The notes: generated by a model not told the origin, from the sequence alone. A stretch of DNA of 34,125 nt from Candidatus Ozemibacteraceae bacterium (GCA_937998695.1 CALLCO010000131.1:1-34125); one strand, 5' to 3'; positions 8,915-17,054 are shown, counted from the first letter of the stretch. A program made the numbers and translations.

Positions 8915-9829
8915 ATGCCGACCACCCCGACTCAGCCCGCCCCGGCCGCCACGCCGCCCCCGGCCAAGCCCTTGACGATCTACGTCCTCACCGGATTGTC
9001 AGGAGCAGGCAAGAGCCAGGCCCTGAAGATCTTCGAAGATTCGGGCTTTTTCTGCATGGACAACTTTCCCCCGAGCCTGCTGCCGAAGTTCACCCAACTC
9101 TGCCAGGAAACTCAGGGCAAGATCCAGCGCATCGCCCTGACCATCGACATTCGGGGCCGGGCCTTTCTGGAGCATCTGTTCGACGCCATGGATGCCGTCA
9201 AGGCCGGGGGCGCCACCCTCCGCATCCTGTATCTCGAAGCTTCGGACGACGTCCTGGTTCGCCGGTTCTCGGAGTCCCGCCGCAAGCATCCCCTCAACTC
9301 GGGGGGGCCGATCATGGAGGACATCCGGTTCGAACGCGAAACCCTCGGCGAGATACGGGACCGCGCCGACTACATCCTCAACACCTCCGATTTCACCGCC
9401 AAAGATCTGCACGAGGAGATCCGCAAGATCATCGAGCACGAGTCGGCGGCGCGGTTGATGTCGCTGATCTTCATCAGCTTCGGGTTCAAATACGGCATCC
9501 CGCTCGACTGCGACATGGTCTTCGACGTGCGGTTCCTGCCCAACCCGTTTTACGTGCCCGAACTGAAAACCTTCTCTGGGCTCGATCCCCGGGTCTACCG
9601 ATTCGTTCTCGAGTCGGAATTGGGTGCCGAGTTTTCGCTGAAACTCAAACATTTCATCGACTACCTCATCCCGCAGTTTCTGCAGGAGCCCAAGTCGCGG
9701 GTTCAGATCGGCATCGGCTGCACCGGCGGCAAGCACCGGTCGGTGGCCTTTGCCGAATATCTCTATCGCGAGATCAAGCACCCGCTGGTCGAGAACTCCC
9801 GCCGCCACCGCGACCTCGACGTCCGCTGA
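8915..9829 (+). CDS. rapZ: RapZ/YvcJ family nucleotide-binding protein
   Basis: A 304-residue protein of the usual family length plus a 20-residue Pro/Ala-rich N-terminal extension. The Walker A loop GLSGAGKS is at 27-34, followed by the family pattern FEDSGFFCMDNFPPSLLPKF. The C-terminal half carries DVRFLPNPFYVPELK and GIGCTGGKHRSV, both typical of RapZ. In Escherichia coli RapZ guides RNase E to the small RNA GlmZ and so controls GlmS and UDP-GlcNAc supply; in Bacillus YvcJ affects competence. Which role applies here is unknown. Its closeness to glmU is suggestive of amino-sugar control. AAGGA at 8901-8905 overlaps the yaaR stop and fits the ATG at 8915. Confidence 0.94.
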   Translation: MPTTPTQPAPAATPPPAKPLTIYVLTGLSGAGKSQALKIFEDSGFFCMDNFPPSLLPKFTQLCQETQGKIQRIALTIDIRGRAFLEHLFDAMDAVKAGGATLRILYLEASDDVLVRRFSESRRKHPLNSGGPIMEDIRFERETLGEIRDRADYILNTSDFTAKDLHEEIRKIIEHESAARLMSLIFISFGFKYGIPLDCDMVFDVRFLPNPFYVPELKTFSGLDPRVYRFVLESELGAEFSLKLKHFIDYLIPQFLQEPKSRVQIGIGCTGGKHRSVAFAEYLYREIKHPLVENSRRHRDLDVR

Positions 9830-9899
9830 ATCGAACCGCCCCTTTTCCGGCATCCCGTCGCGGGGGAAACGCCAAACTGCCTTCCAGAAAGGATTTTCC

Positions 9900-9927
9900 T
9901 TGATCTTTGGGGCGCGTTGGGTATATT
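9900..9927 (+). promoter_or_regulatory. sigma-70-type promoter for the 9952 gene
   Basis: TTGATC at 9900-9905 and TATATT at 9922-9927 are separated by 16 bases and stand in an otherwise G+C-rich gap. The gene's ATG lies 24 bases beyond the -10 box. This suggests that a new transcription unit begins after rapZ. Confidence 0.6.
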
Positions 9928-9951
9928 CTGGAAATTGGTGGGTTTCTTCAC

Positions 9952-10839
9952 ATGGTGTCGAACATTCTGAAACGCTGGTCTGCCGCCCTCCTCCTGGCGG
10001 TACAGATCGTGGTCCTGGCCCCCGGCCTGCCGGCCCAGACCCCCGATCTGCGGTTGCGCTTCTCCTCGGAAGAGGACGACCGCCCCGCCCTGCCCGCCCT
10101 CGGCGAGTTCCGGATCTCGCTCGACAGCCAGGTGCTCACCCCAGAACGGGGCTTCGACCTGATCGCCGATGAGTTCGACGTCCCCGCCTTCCGGGCCGGC
10201 AACGGCGGACAACTGGTCCTGCGCTCCGAGCCGTGGACCATGCCCGATCCCGCCCGCCCCACCCCCCGACCGGGCGCCCGGGGGCGCCAGATCCACAATC
10301 TGGCCCCGACCGTGACCTGGAATGCGGCCTACCTGCAAGCCGATCCCACCCCGGCCGGCCCGGCCGAGCGGGGCGGCCTCGGCGGCAGCCAGCGGCGCGG
10401 CCGCTGGTCGGTCTACGGCGAATTCGTTCGCCAGGACGTGCCGCCCCTGCCCACCGCCAGCCCCGAGACCACCCGCATCCCGTTGCCCGCCCGGCCGCTG
10501 GCCAACCTGGCCGCCGGCGAGGGCGCCGGTCGGCAGGCCGGCACCCGGCCGCTCGACCCACGCGGGGCCCCCGAATCGGCCGGGTCGTTTCTGCTCGACA
10601 ACTATTACCTCGAAGCCATCTACAACTTCCTGCCCACGGTGCAGGGCAAGGTTTCCTACAACCGGGCCGTTGCCGAGACTCTCGACCAGAACCAGAAGAT
10701 CCAGGTCGAAGGCATCGTCGAGGCCGGCAAAGACGTGGTGATCAAGGCGGGCTACCGCAACGAGAGCGTGCCCGAACTGAAGCACCGGCGCAACGCCAAC
10801 GACACCAAAGTCTGGACCGAGTTCATCCTGAAGTTCTGA
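9952..10839 (+). CDS. secreted protein, possible small outer-membrane protein
   Basis: About 295 residues. A signal peptide (MVSNILKRWSAALLLAVQIV, then APGLPAQ) gives a probable cleavage after PAQ near residue 29. The middle is rich in Pro, Arg and Gly and probably disordered. The C-terminal third alternates hydrophobic and polar residues and ends in WTEFILKF with a terminal Phe, as in outer-membrane beta-barrels. ATG 9952 is chosen because it starts the signal peptide and lies just downstream of the promoter boxes; a TTG at 9907 would lie inside the promoter. No known family was recognised. The spoVG gene follows eight bases later. Confidence 0.72.
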   Translation: MVSNILKRWSAALLLAVQIVVLAPGLPAQTPDLRLRFSSEEDDRPALPALGEFRISLDSQVLTPERGFDLIADEFDVPAFRAGNGGQLVLRSEPWTMPDPARPTPRPGARGRQIHNLAPTVTWNAAYLQADPTPAGPAERGGLGGSQRRGRWSVYGEFVRQDVPPLPTASPETTRIPLPARPLANLAAGEGAGRQAGTRPLDPRGAPESAGSFLLDNYYLEAIYNFLPTVQGKVSYNRAVAETLDQNQKIQVEGIVEAGKDVVIKAGYRNESVPELKHRRNANDTKVWTEFILKF

Positions 10840-10847
10840 CCGCCCCG

Positions 10848-11126
10848 ATGAAGGTCACCGACGTGCGCATCCACCGCGTACCGCCGGGTCCAGGGCCGGT
10901 GCGGGCCTTCGTCACCATCACCCTCGACGGCGAACTGGTGATCCACGACTTTCGGGTGGTCGAGTCGGCACGCGGCCTGTTCGTCGGCATGCCCTGCCGG
11001 AAAACCAAACAAGGGGAATGGCAGGACATCGTCTTCGCCATCTCGACCCCCCTGGCCGACCACCTTCGCGAAACGATCCTGCGCGCCTACCACGACGACA
11101 TGGCCCAACCCGGGCCAGCCGCCTGA
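10848..11126 (+). CDS. spoVG: SpoVG family RNA/DNA-binding regulator
   Basis: A 92-residue protein with the normal SpoVG length and pattern: KVTDVRIHRV at the start, VRAFVTITLDGELVIHDFRV, then GLFVGMPCRK, followed by a helix (STPLADHLRETILRAYHDD). SpoVG proteins bind nucleic acids and tune expression of many genes. In Bacillus spoVG directly precedes glmU (gcaD) and prs, and the same order is found here apart from an inserted tRNA gene. No strong ribosome-binding site is seen, so translation may be coupled to the upstream gene. The short C-terminal tail is low-complexity. Confidence 0.95.
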   Translation: MKVTDVRIHRVPPGPGPVRAFVTITLDGELVIHDFRVVESARGLFVGMPCRKTKQGEWQDIVFAISTPLADHLRETILRAYHDDMAQPGPAA

Positions 11127-11187
11127 TCCCTCCGCGACGGCACCCCTTGAGCGGATCACCAACCCCGTCAGGATCAGCTTGACCGTC

Positions 11188-11216
11188 TTGCCACCCGGGA
11201 GGTTTTGTGCTAGGGT
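11188..11216 (+). promoter_or_regulatory. promoter of the tRNA-Gln gene
   Basis: TTGCCA at 11188-11193 and TAGGGT at 11211-11216 are separated by 17 bases. A TG at 11208-11209 gives an extended -10 box. Transcription would start about 20-25 bases before the mature tRNA end. A TTGACC at 11179 is too far from this -10 box to pair with it. Confidence 0.55.
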
Positions 11217-11245
11217 GGGGGCGTTCGAGACACAGCTGCGTCCGA

Positions 11246-11317
11246 TGGGGCGTCGTCAAGCGGTAAGACACTTGCCTTTGGAGCAAGCATTCCCAGGTTC
11301 GAATCCTGGCGCCCCAG
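11246..11317 (+). tRNA. tRNA-Gln (anticodon TTG)
   Basis: A full 72-base cloverleaf. The acceptor stem TGGGGCG pairs with CGCCCCA, followed by discriminator G. The D stem is GTC/GAC, and the anticodon stem CTTGC/GCAAG holds the loop CTTTGGA with anticodon TTG at 11278-11280. The variable loop has five bases, and the T arm is CCAGG-TTCGAAT-CCTGG. CCA is not encoded, so it must be added after transcription. The gene sits between spoVG and glmU with its own promoter and terminator. Confidence 0.97.
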
Positions 11318-11324
11318 TTGTGAC

Positions 11325-11366
11325 AAGACGCGTGGGAAAGGGAATCACCACGTGTCTTTCTTTTTT
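11325..11366 (+). terminator. intrinsic terminator after tRNA-Gln
   Basis: AAGACGCGTGG (11325-11335) pairs with CCACGTGTCTT (11348-11358) in an 11-bp stem with one G-T pair and a 12-base loop. TCTTTTTT follows directly. It should end the tRNA transcript and also limit read-through from spoVG into glmU. Confidence 0.9.
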
Positions 11367-11375
11367 GGCGACGGT

Positions 11376-11454
11376 CGGCGGCTCACCCGCCGCCGGGAGC
11401 ATCAGACCTCCTCCCGGGGACCGGATCAGCCGCCGCCCAGAACGATCGGGAGGA
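11376..11454 (+). promoter_or_regulatory. candidate alternative-pairing leader of glmU
   Basis: Three perfect 7-bp pairings can form and exclude one another. CGGCGGC (11376-11382) pairs with GCCGCCG (11389-11395). CCGGGAG (11393-11399) pairs with CTCCCGG (11411-11417). TCCTCCC (11409-11415) pairs with the glmU ribosome-binding site GGGAGGA (11448-11454). This is the layout of a leader that can hide or free the ribosome-binding site. The pairings are seen in the sequence, but a regulatory role is inference, and purine/pyrimidine tracts pair by chance in G+C-rich DNA. Confidence 0.35.
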
Positions 11455-11459
11455 ACCTC

Positions 11460-12479
11460 ATGACCTTTCCCTTGACCGCCCTCATCCTGGCGGCCGGCAA
11501 GGGCGTCCGCATGAAATCGGACCTGCCCAAGGTGATGCATCCGGTCCTGGGCCGACCGATGGTCCAGTATGTGGTGGAGGCGGTCCGCCGGGTCGGCGCG
11601 GATCCCACCCACGTCATCGTGGGCTTCGGCCGCGACCACCTGGTACGGGCCCTGACCCCTCTGGGCGTCGGCTTCGTCGAACAGACCGAACAACTCGGCA
11701 CCGGCCATGCGGTCCAGTGTTTCGCCCGCGCCCATCCGACCCCTCCCGACCGGCTGCTGATCGTATGCGGCGACACACCCCTGCTGTCGGCCGAGACGCT
11801 GCAGGCCATGGTCGACCTGCACCGCCGCGAGCGGCCGGCCCTGACCATGATGACCCTGACCATGGCCAACCCGGGCAGCTACGGCCGCATCATCCGCGAC
11901 GGACGGGGCGAGGTGATGGCCATCCGCGAGGCCAAAGACTGTTCCGAGACGGAACGGCAGGTGCGGGAGGTCAATCTGGCCATCTACCTCTTCGAGGGCA
12001 AGCCCCTGTATGAGCGCTTGTTCCGGCTGTCGAACCAGAACAAGCAGGGGGAATACTACCTCACCGACCTCGTCGAACTGCTGGCCCGCGACCATCTCCG
12101 CGTGCTGACCGTGGCCGAGCGGGACGAGGCCTCCACCCTCGGCATCAACAGCCGGGCCGACCTGGCGCTGGTGGCCCGCCTCCTGGCCGACCGGCTGCTG
12201 GCCCACCATATGGCCAACGGCGTTTCGGTGCTCGACCCCCGCCAGACCTGGGTCGAACCCGGCGTCACGATCGGCCCCGAAACCGTGGTCTGGCCTGGGT
12301 CGGTGTTGACCGGGCGCACCGCCATCGGTCCGCGATGCACGATCGGCCCGCACGCCGTCCTGCATGACGCGACGCTCGGCGCCGGGGTGACCGCCGCCTG
12401 CTGCCGGCTCGTGGGGGTCGCCGTGCCCGACGACACCACCGTTCCCCCCTTCACCTTTCGCACAGAAGGCTCCCGATGA
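11460..12479 (+). CDS. glmU: UDP-GlcNAc pyrophosphorylase, C-terminally shortened GlmU
   Basis: Residues 1-230 are a normal uridylyltransferase domain: LAAGKGVRMKSDLPK (10-24), EQLGTGHA, the metal-binding GDTPLL and QGEYYLTDL. This part makes UDP-GlcNAc from GlcNAc-1-phosphate and UTP for peptidoglycan and lipopolysaccharide. After it comes only a short left-handed beta-helix with a few hexapeptide turns (VEPGVTIGPETVVWPGSVL and on). The protein ends at 339 residues, while GlmU is usually about 450-460. The part holding the acetyltransferase active site is absent, so acetylation of GlcN-1-phosphate probably needs another enzyme. Threonine of the usual GKGTRM is valine here. GGGAGGA six bases before ATG 11460 fixes the start. 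The stop is followed closely by prs. Confidence 0.9.
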   Translation: MTFPLTALILAAGKGVRMKSDLPKVMHPVLGRPMVQYVVEAVRRVGADPTHVIVGFGRDHLVRALTPLGVGFVEQTEQLGTGHAVQCFARAHPTPPDRLLIVCGDTPLLSAETLQAMVDLHRRERPALTMMTLTMANPGSYGRIIRDGRGEVMAIREAKDCSETERQVREVNLAIYLFEGKPLYERLFRLSNQNKQGEYYLTDLVELLARDHLRVLTVAERDEASTLGINSRADLALVARLLADRLLAHHMANGVSVLDPRQTWVEPGVTIGPETVVWPGSVLTGRTAIGPRCTIGPHAVLHDATLGAGVTAACCRLVGVAVPDDTTVPPFTFRTEGSR

Positions 12480-12510
12480 ATCGGGGGCCAATTGGCACTC
12501 CTACCCATAC

Positions 12511-12519
12511 GAGGGAGGA
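12511..12519 (+). promoter_or_regulatory. ribosome-binding site deciding the prs start
   Basis: GAGGGAGGA lies seven bases before ATG 12527. An upstream in-frame ATG at 12476 overlaps the glmU stop but would add 17 residues that do not belong to the Prs family, so 12527 is taken as the start. Confidence 0.8.
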
Positions 12520-12526
12520 CCATCGC

Positions 12527-13474
12527 ATGGTCAACAATGGCAACGTCAAAATCTTCAGCGGCACCGCCCATCCGGAACTGGTGGCCGAAGTGTCGGCGTA
12601 TCTCGGCGTCCCGGAGGGAAAGATCCACCACAATGCCTTCGCCGACGGCGAGCTGTATTGCCGCATCGAGGAATCGGTACGCGGGCGGGACATCTTCATC
12701 ATCCAGCCGACCTGCTCGCCGGTCAACGACAACCTGATGCGTCTGCTGATCGTCATCGACGCCCTGCGCCGGGCGTCGGCCGGCAGCATCACCGCGGTCG
12801 TTCCCTACTTTGGCTACTCCCGCCAGGAAAAGAAAAGCACCGGCCGGGAACCGATCACCGCCAAGCTGGTGGCCAACCTGATCGCCACGGCCGGGGCCCA
12901 CCGCCTGATGACCGTCGATCTGCATGACCCGGCCTTGCAGGGGTTCTTCGACATCCCCGTCGACCATCTGTCGGCGGGCCTGTTGCTCTCCGAGTATTTC
13001 AAGAAACGCACCCTCGCCAATACGGTCGTGGTCTCGCCCGATACCGGAGGCGTCCACCGATCGCGCTCGTTCGCCAACCGCCTGCACCTGCCCCTGGCCA
13101 TCATCGACAAACGCCGTCCCGAAGCCAATCAGGCGGTGGTCATGAACGTCATCGGCGACGTCTCCGACAAGGACGTCATCATCATCGACGACATCATCGA
13201 CACCGCCGGCACCCTAGTCAAGGTGGCCGAGGTCCTGGCTTCGCGCGGCGCCCGTCGCATCTCGGCCTGCTGCACCCACGCCGTGCTGTCCGGCAACGCC
13301 GTCGATCGCATTCTCAAGTCGCCGGTCGCCGAGATCGTCACCACCAACTCGATGCCCATCCCACCGCACAAACGCCAGGCCTGCCGGCTGGAGGTCATTT
13401 CGCTGGCTCCCCTGATCGGCGAGGCCATCAGCCGCATCTACCAGAAACAATCGGTCAGCGAGTTGTTCAGCTGA
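12527..13474 (+). CDS. prs: ribose-phosphate pyrophosphokinase (PRPP synthetase)
   Basis: A 315-residue protein, the normal class I Prs length. It makes PRPP from ribose-5-phosphate and ATP for purine, pyrimidine, His, Trp and NAD synthesis. The family pattern is complete: KIFSGTAHPELVAEV at the start, FADGELYCRIEESVRG, YFGYSRQEKK with the catalytic flexible loop, REPITAKLVANLI, DLHDPALQGFFDIPVDHL and the PRPP-binding loop DDIIDTAGTL. Its place after glmU matches the spoVG-glmU-prs order of Firmicutes. The ctc and pth genes that often follow there are replaced by a TPR lipoprotein gene 20 bases downstream. Confidence 0.97.
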   Translation: MVNNGNVKIFSGTAHPELVAEVSAYLGVPEGKIHHNAFADGELYCRIEESVRGRDIFIIQPTCSPVNDNLMRLLIVIDALRRASAGSITAVVPYFGYSRQEKKSTGREPITAKLVANLIATAGAHRLMTVDLHDPALQGFFDIPVDHLSAGLLLSEYFKKRTLANTVVVSPDTGGVHRSRSFANRLHLPLAIIDKRRPEANQAVVMNVIGDVSDKDVIIIDDIIDTAGTLVKVAEVLASRGARRISACCTHAVLSGNAVDRILKSPVAEIVTTNSMPIPPHKRQACRLEVISLAPLIGEAISRIYQKQSVSELFS

Positions 13475-13494
13475 CCGCTCCCCGGAGGAACCCC

Positions 13495-16053
13495 ATGCGC
13501 CAACTCCTGCTCCGCATCAGTCTGGCGGCCGTCTTGGCCGGCCTGCTGACCGTCACCCTGGGAGGCTGTAGCAAAAAGAGCCGGGTCACCAAGCCCCCTC
13601 CCGCCCCCGGCAGCCAGGGCGGCATCGGCAAACCCGAGCGCACCGAACGGCCAGCCAGGACGACCGGCCTGGGCCCGGCCTGGGAGCAGAACGTCCGCAT
13701 CCGCAGCGCCCTCGACCAGGGCGACGCTCCGAAAGCCGAACGCCTGGCCCGGGCGGTCATCGAGAAGCAGCCCGCCAACGCCGAAGCGCATTTCCTGCTC
13801 GGCAAGAGCCTGATGGCCCAAAACAAGCGCGAGCCCGCCCGCCCCTTCTTCGAGAAGGCGATGGCGCTCGCCCCCGACAACAGCCTCTTCCGGAGAGCGC
13901 TCGCGGAGAACCTCGACCTGGCGGCCCAGGAGGCCGTCACCCAGGACGACCCCCGCCGGGCCATCGACCTGTGGAAGCGGTGCCTGGCGATGAAGTACAA
14001 GCCCACCCAGACCGGCCAGAACCTGGCCGAGGCCTTCCGGCGGCATGCCGAATTGCTGCGCCGGAAGGGCCAGAATGCCGAAGCGGAAAAGGCCTATCGG
14101 GAAGCCGTGTCCCTGCTTCCCGAAAACCCCGTGCCGCGGCTCGACCTCGCCACCCTGTTGCTGGGCGCCGACCGGCTCCTCGAGGCCGAGCGTGTGCTCA
14201 AGGACCTGGTCGAGGGGCATCCGTCGTTCGAGCCTGGGCACCTGGCCTATGCCCGCCTTCTCTATCGCATGGGCGATGTCCATGGCGCCCAGACCCACAT
14301 CGACCGTCTGTTGGCCGCCCGCCCCGAGTCTGAAGAAGCGAAGGCCCTCAAGGCCGAGCTGGCCCGAGAGGTTCCGGTCACTCCGACCGGATCATCCACG
14401 GCCGCCGGCGCCCAGCCCGACCCCGATCTGGTGCAAAAGTTGACCATCCTGGAGTCGTCGGGCAACTTCCAGGGGCAAGCCCGTTTGTTGCGGGAGTTCC
14501 TGGCCTCCAACCCCGCCGCCGACTGGGCCCACTTGCGACTGGCCATGGCCCTCGAGCGGGCTGGCGACATCCCCGCCGCCCTGACCGCAGTCGATACCTA
14601 TCTGAAGGGGCATGCCGACGACCCGCGCGCCCAGTTTTTCAAGGCCCGCTGCCTGCAACTGTCGGGCGATCTCGACGGCGCCCTGCAGATCCTGACCATC
14701 CTCGACCAGGAGAAAAAGGCCAACCTGCAGGTCTACGACGAAATCGGCCAAGTCTATGCCAAGAAAGGCAAGTTCGAAGAAGCCAAAACCTATTGGCACA
14801 AGGCCCTGGCCATCGATCCCGAGTATGCCGGAGTGGCCTTCAACTTCGGCCAACTGGCGATGGAGCAACGCGATTTCGCCACCGCCCGCGCCTGGTTCGA
14901 CAAGGCGATCCAGAAGGAACCCTACAACACCAAATACCGCTACTTCGCCGGCCTCAACCTCAAGCAGGCCGGCCTCGGGGCAGAGGCCCAGGCCACCTGG
15001 CAGAGTGCCAAAGGGTGGCTCAGCACCGGTGACCCGTACGGGGCCCGGATCCTGCGGGCCCTGGGGGAAGAGATCCCCGCCGCCCCGCCCATCTCCACGC
15101 TCACCGCCCCGCCCCCGCCTCTGACACCGGCGGCGACGGCTGTACCCGGCGCGCCGCCCGAGACCCCGTCCGCCCCGCCCCCCGCACCGGCCCCAGGGGC
15201 GACGGCCGCCGCCGGCGGATCCCCCCCGACGACGGCCGACGGCCCCCCCGACCAGGTCTACCTCGCCGCCCTCGAGGCGGCCCGGGCGGGGGATTTTCCC
15301 TCGGCCATCGCCGGGTTCCAGGAGGTCTTGCGCCAGCGTCCCGGCAACGTCAACGCCCTGATCAACCTGGGCAAGATCTACACCACTCAGCAACAGCATG
15401 CCGCCGCCAGCCTGCAGTATCTGCTGGCCGTGCGGGCCGCCCCCGACAATCTTCATGCCAACAAGGCCCTGATCAAATCCCTCGGGGAACTCGGCCTCCA
15501 CCGGCAGGCCGCCGAACTGACCGGCCGCCTGCTGCAGGCCAACCCGGCCCTGGCCGCGGAATTTCCCGACTACCGGGCCAATGCCCCGTTGCCCCGCAGC
15601 AATCCCCGGGCCTACGAACCGTTCGTCCGGACCCTGCTCCAGAATCGGCAGCCCGAGGAAGCCTTGCCCATCATCCAGGCCGCCGTCGCGGAGAACCCCG
15701 AGACCGCCCGGTTCGTCGTCCTGGAAGGCGAGGTCCAGTATTGCCTGAACCAGCTCGATACCGCCGAGGCGACCTTGCAGCGAGCCATCGCCATGGACAA
15801 CGCCGACCCCGAGCCCTACATCAAGCTGGGCGACCTCTACGCCGCACGGCAACGGATGGATCAGGCCTTTGCCCAGTACCAACTGGCCCAGAAGGCCCGC
15901 TTCCTCGACCCCGACACCGCCTTCGAGATCGTCGACCGGCTGGGCGCCATCGGAAAAAAGGCTGAAGCAAACATCCTTCTCAGCCGATTGAAAGGGATGA
16001 ATCTGTCCGAATCCCAGTTGGAGAAACTCAAGTCCCGGACCGCAACGCCCTGA
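13495..16053 (+). CDS. TPR repeat lipoprotein
   Basis: An 852-residue exported protein. The N-terminus has a lipoprotein signal peptide ending in LGGC, so Cys25 should carry the lipid. Serine then two lysines follow, leaving the final membrane uncertain. Two TPR arrays (about 60-290 and 310-520) are separated from a third (about 580-840) by a Pro/Ala-rich linker near 535-580. Such proteins act as assembly platforms, as in pilus and outer-membrane systems, but no specific family is recognised. GGAGGA six bases before ATG 13495 supports the start. It is probably expressed with prs and the two following envelope genes. Confidence 0.85.
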   Translation: MRQLLLRISLAAVLAGLLTVTLGGCSKKSRVTKPPPAPGSQGGIGKPERTERPARTTGLGPAWEQNVRIRSALDQGDAPKAERLARAVIEKQPANAEAHFLLGKSLMAQNKREPARPFFEKAMALAPDNSLFRRALAENLDLAAQEAVTQDDPRRAIDLWKRCLAMKYKPTQTGQNLAEAFRRHAELLRRKGQNAEAEKAYREAVSLLPENPVPRLDLATLLLGADRLLEAERVLKDLVEGHPSFEPGHLAYARLLYRMGDVHGAQTHIDRLLAARPESEEAKALKAELAREVPVTPTGSSTAAGAQPDPDLVQKLTILESSGNFQGQARLLREFLASNPAADWAHLRLAMALERAGDIPAALTAVDTYLKGHADDPRAQFFKARCLQLSGDLDGALQILTILDQEKKANLQVYDEIGQVYAKKGKFEEAKTYWHKALAIDPEYAGVAFNFGQLAMEQRDFATARAWFDKAIQKEPYNTKYRYFAGLNLKQAGLGAEAQATWQSAKGWLSTGDPYGARILRALGEEIPAAPPISTLTAPPPPLTPAATAVPGAPPETPSAPPPAPAPGATAAAGGSPPTTADGPPDQVYLAALEAARAGDFPSAIAGFQEVLRQRPGNVNALINLGKIYTTQQQHAAASLQYLLAVRAAPDNLHANKALIKSLGELGLHRQAAELTGRLLQANPALAAEFPDYRANAPLPRSNPRAYEPFVRTLLQNRQPEEALPIIQAAVAENPETARFVVLEGEVQYCLNQLDTAEATLQRAIAMDNADPEPYIKLGDLYAARQRMDQAFAQYQLAQKARFLDPDTAFEIVDRLGAIGKKAEANILLSRLKGMNLSESQLEKLKSRTATP

Positions 16054-16080
16054 TCCCACCCAGGAGGACACGCCAAGGCC

Positions 16081-16329
16081 ATGTGGCAGACCACCACCAT
16101 CAAGGGCCTCGACGAAGCGCTGGCCGAACTGCAGCGGGCCATCGAGAGCCTTCCCGACTCATCCGTCAAGAAGAAACTGCAGGACCGGTACCAGCGGCTG
16201 AAAACCGTGCGGGATGGCCTGGAAGCCCGCCCCGCGAGCACCTGGAACCCCTTCCCCGTGCTCGGCATCGCCCTCTTCGTCGCTCTGCTGGTCTTCGTCA
16301 TTCTCCACCTCACGACCCGGGAACGCTGA
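16081..16329 (+). CDS. small tail-anchored membrane protein
   Basis: An 82-residue protein of unknown family. Residues 1-50 are charged and helical (for example KGLDEALAELQRAIESL) and suggest a short coiled coil. A single membrane segment (about 57-77, VLGIALFVALLVFVILHL) is followed by a short basic tail. AGGAGG at 16062-16067 lies 13 bases upstream, farther than usual. The reading is supported by its place between two envelope genes on the same strand and by the clear membrane helix. No function can be assigned. Confidence 0.65.
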   Translation: MWQTTTIKGLDEALAELQRAIESLPDSSVKKKLQDRYQRLKTVRDGLEARPASTWNPFPVLGIALFVALLVFVILHLTTRER

Positions 16330-16412
16330 CCGCCCCCCCCGGAACCCGGCCACCCGGGGCCGCTCGCCCGGCCCGACCTGGCCAGTCCGGAATCCGCACG
16401 AGAGGCTCATCC

Positions 16413-17054
16413 ATGGCCCGACTACCTCGACCACCCCTCCGCCCCCTTCTGGCCCTGTTCCTGTCGCTGCTCGGCCCCGCCATCGCCGGCGCCGGCCTGC
16501 TGCCTCCCCCCGGCGAGGAAAAGAAGCCGGTGCGCCTCGAGAAGGTCGAGCGGTCCTTCGGCGTCCGCTGGTTCCGGAAAGAGGGCTACAAGGATTTCTT
16601 CGAACCCCGGATCGCCTTCGTCAAGCGCAAGGAGGGGTTTTCCGAAGTGATCGAGTATGCCTGGCGGCCGATGGAGATTTTTGACATGCCGCACCGGGAG
16701 CGGATCGACCGGGTGCAGTGCCTGTACAACCGCTACTACTTCGCCGGCCCTGACCGCCGGCTGTTCTTCGGGGCGGGGGTAGGCGGCAATATCGTGTTGT
16801 TCAGCCAGAAACTCAAGGATTGGGCGAAACAGAACGGCACCATCGACCTAAAGGACGGGGTCAACGGCCTCGGGCGCGTCTTCGTCGGCTACAAGGTGTC
16901 ACAGATCGCCCTGGGCAAGAAGACCTATCCCATCGTCGTGCGGGTCGACGGGTTCTTTTCGCCTGACTACAAGTTCGGCGGCACCCTCGGTCGGGCTGGC
17001 GACCGCCTCGACCTGACCGAAATCAAGGCCGACGTCGGACTCAGCATCGAGTGA
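16413..17054 (+). CDS. secreted protein of unknown function
   Basis: About 213 residues. The N-terminus is a signal peptide with arginines and a hydrophobic core (LRPLLALFLSLLGPAIAGAG), probably cleaved near residue 28. The mature part is rich in aromatic and charged residues in alternating patterns (YNRYYFAGPDRRLFFGAGVG) and is probably mostly beta-strand. No lipobox or terminal aromatic residue is present, so a periplasmic place is more likely than an outer-membrane barrel. The ATG at 16413 is chosen because it begins the signal peptide. The frame is open further upstream over the previous gene, but that part has no coding features. Confidence 0.7.
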   Translation: MARLPRPPLRPLLALFLSLLGPAIAGAGLLPPPGEEKKPVRLEKVERSFGVRWFRKEGYKDFFEPRIAFVKRKEGFSEVIEYAWRPMEIFDMPHRERIDRVQCLYNRYYFAGPDRRLFFGAGVGGNIVLFSQKLKDWAKQNGTIDLKDGVNGLGRVFVGYKVSQIALGKKTYPIVVRVDGFFSPDYKFGGTLGRAGDRLDLTEIKADVGLSIE

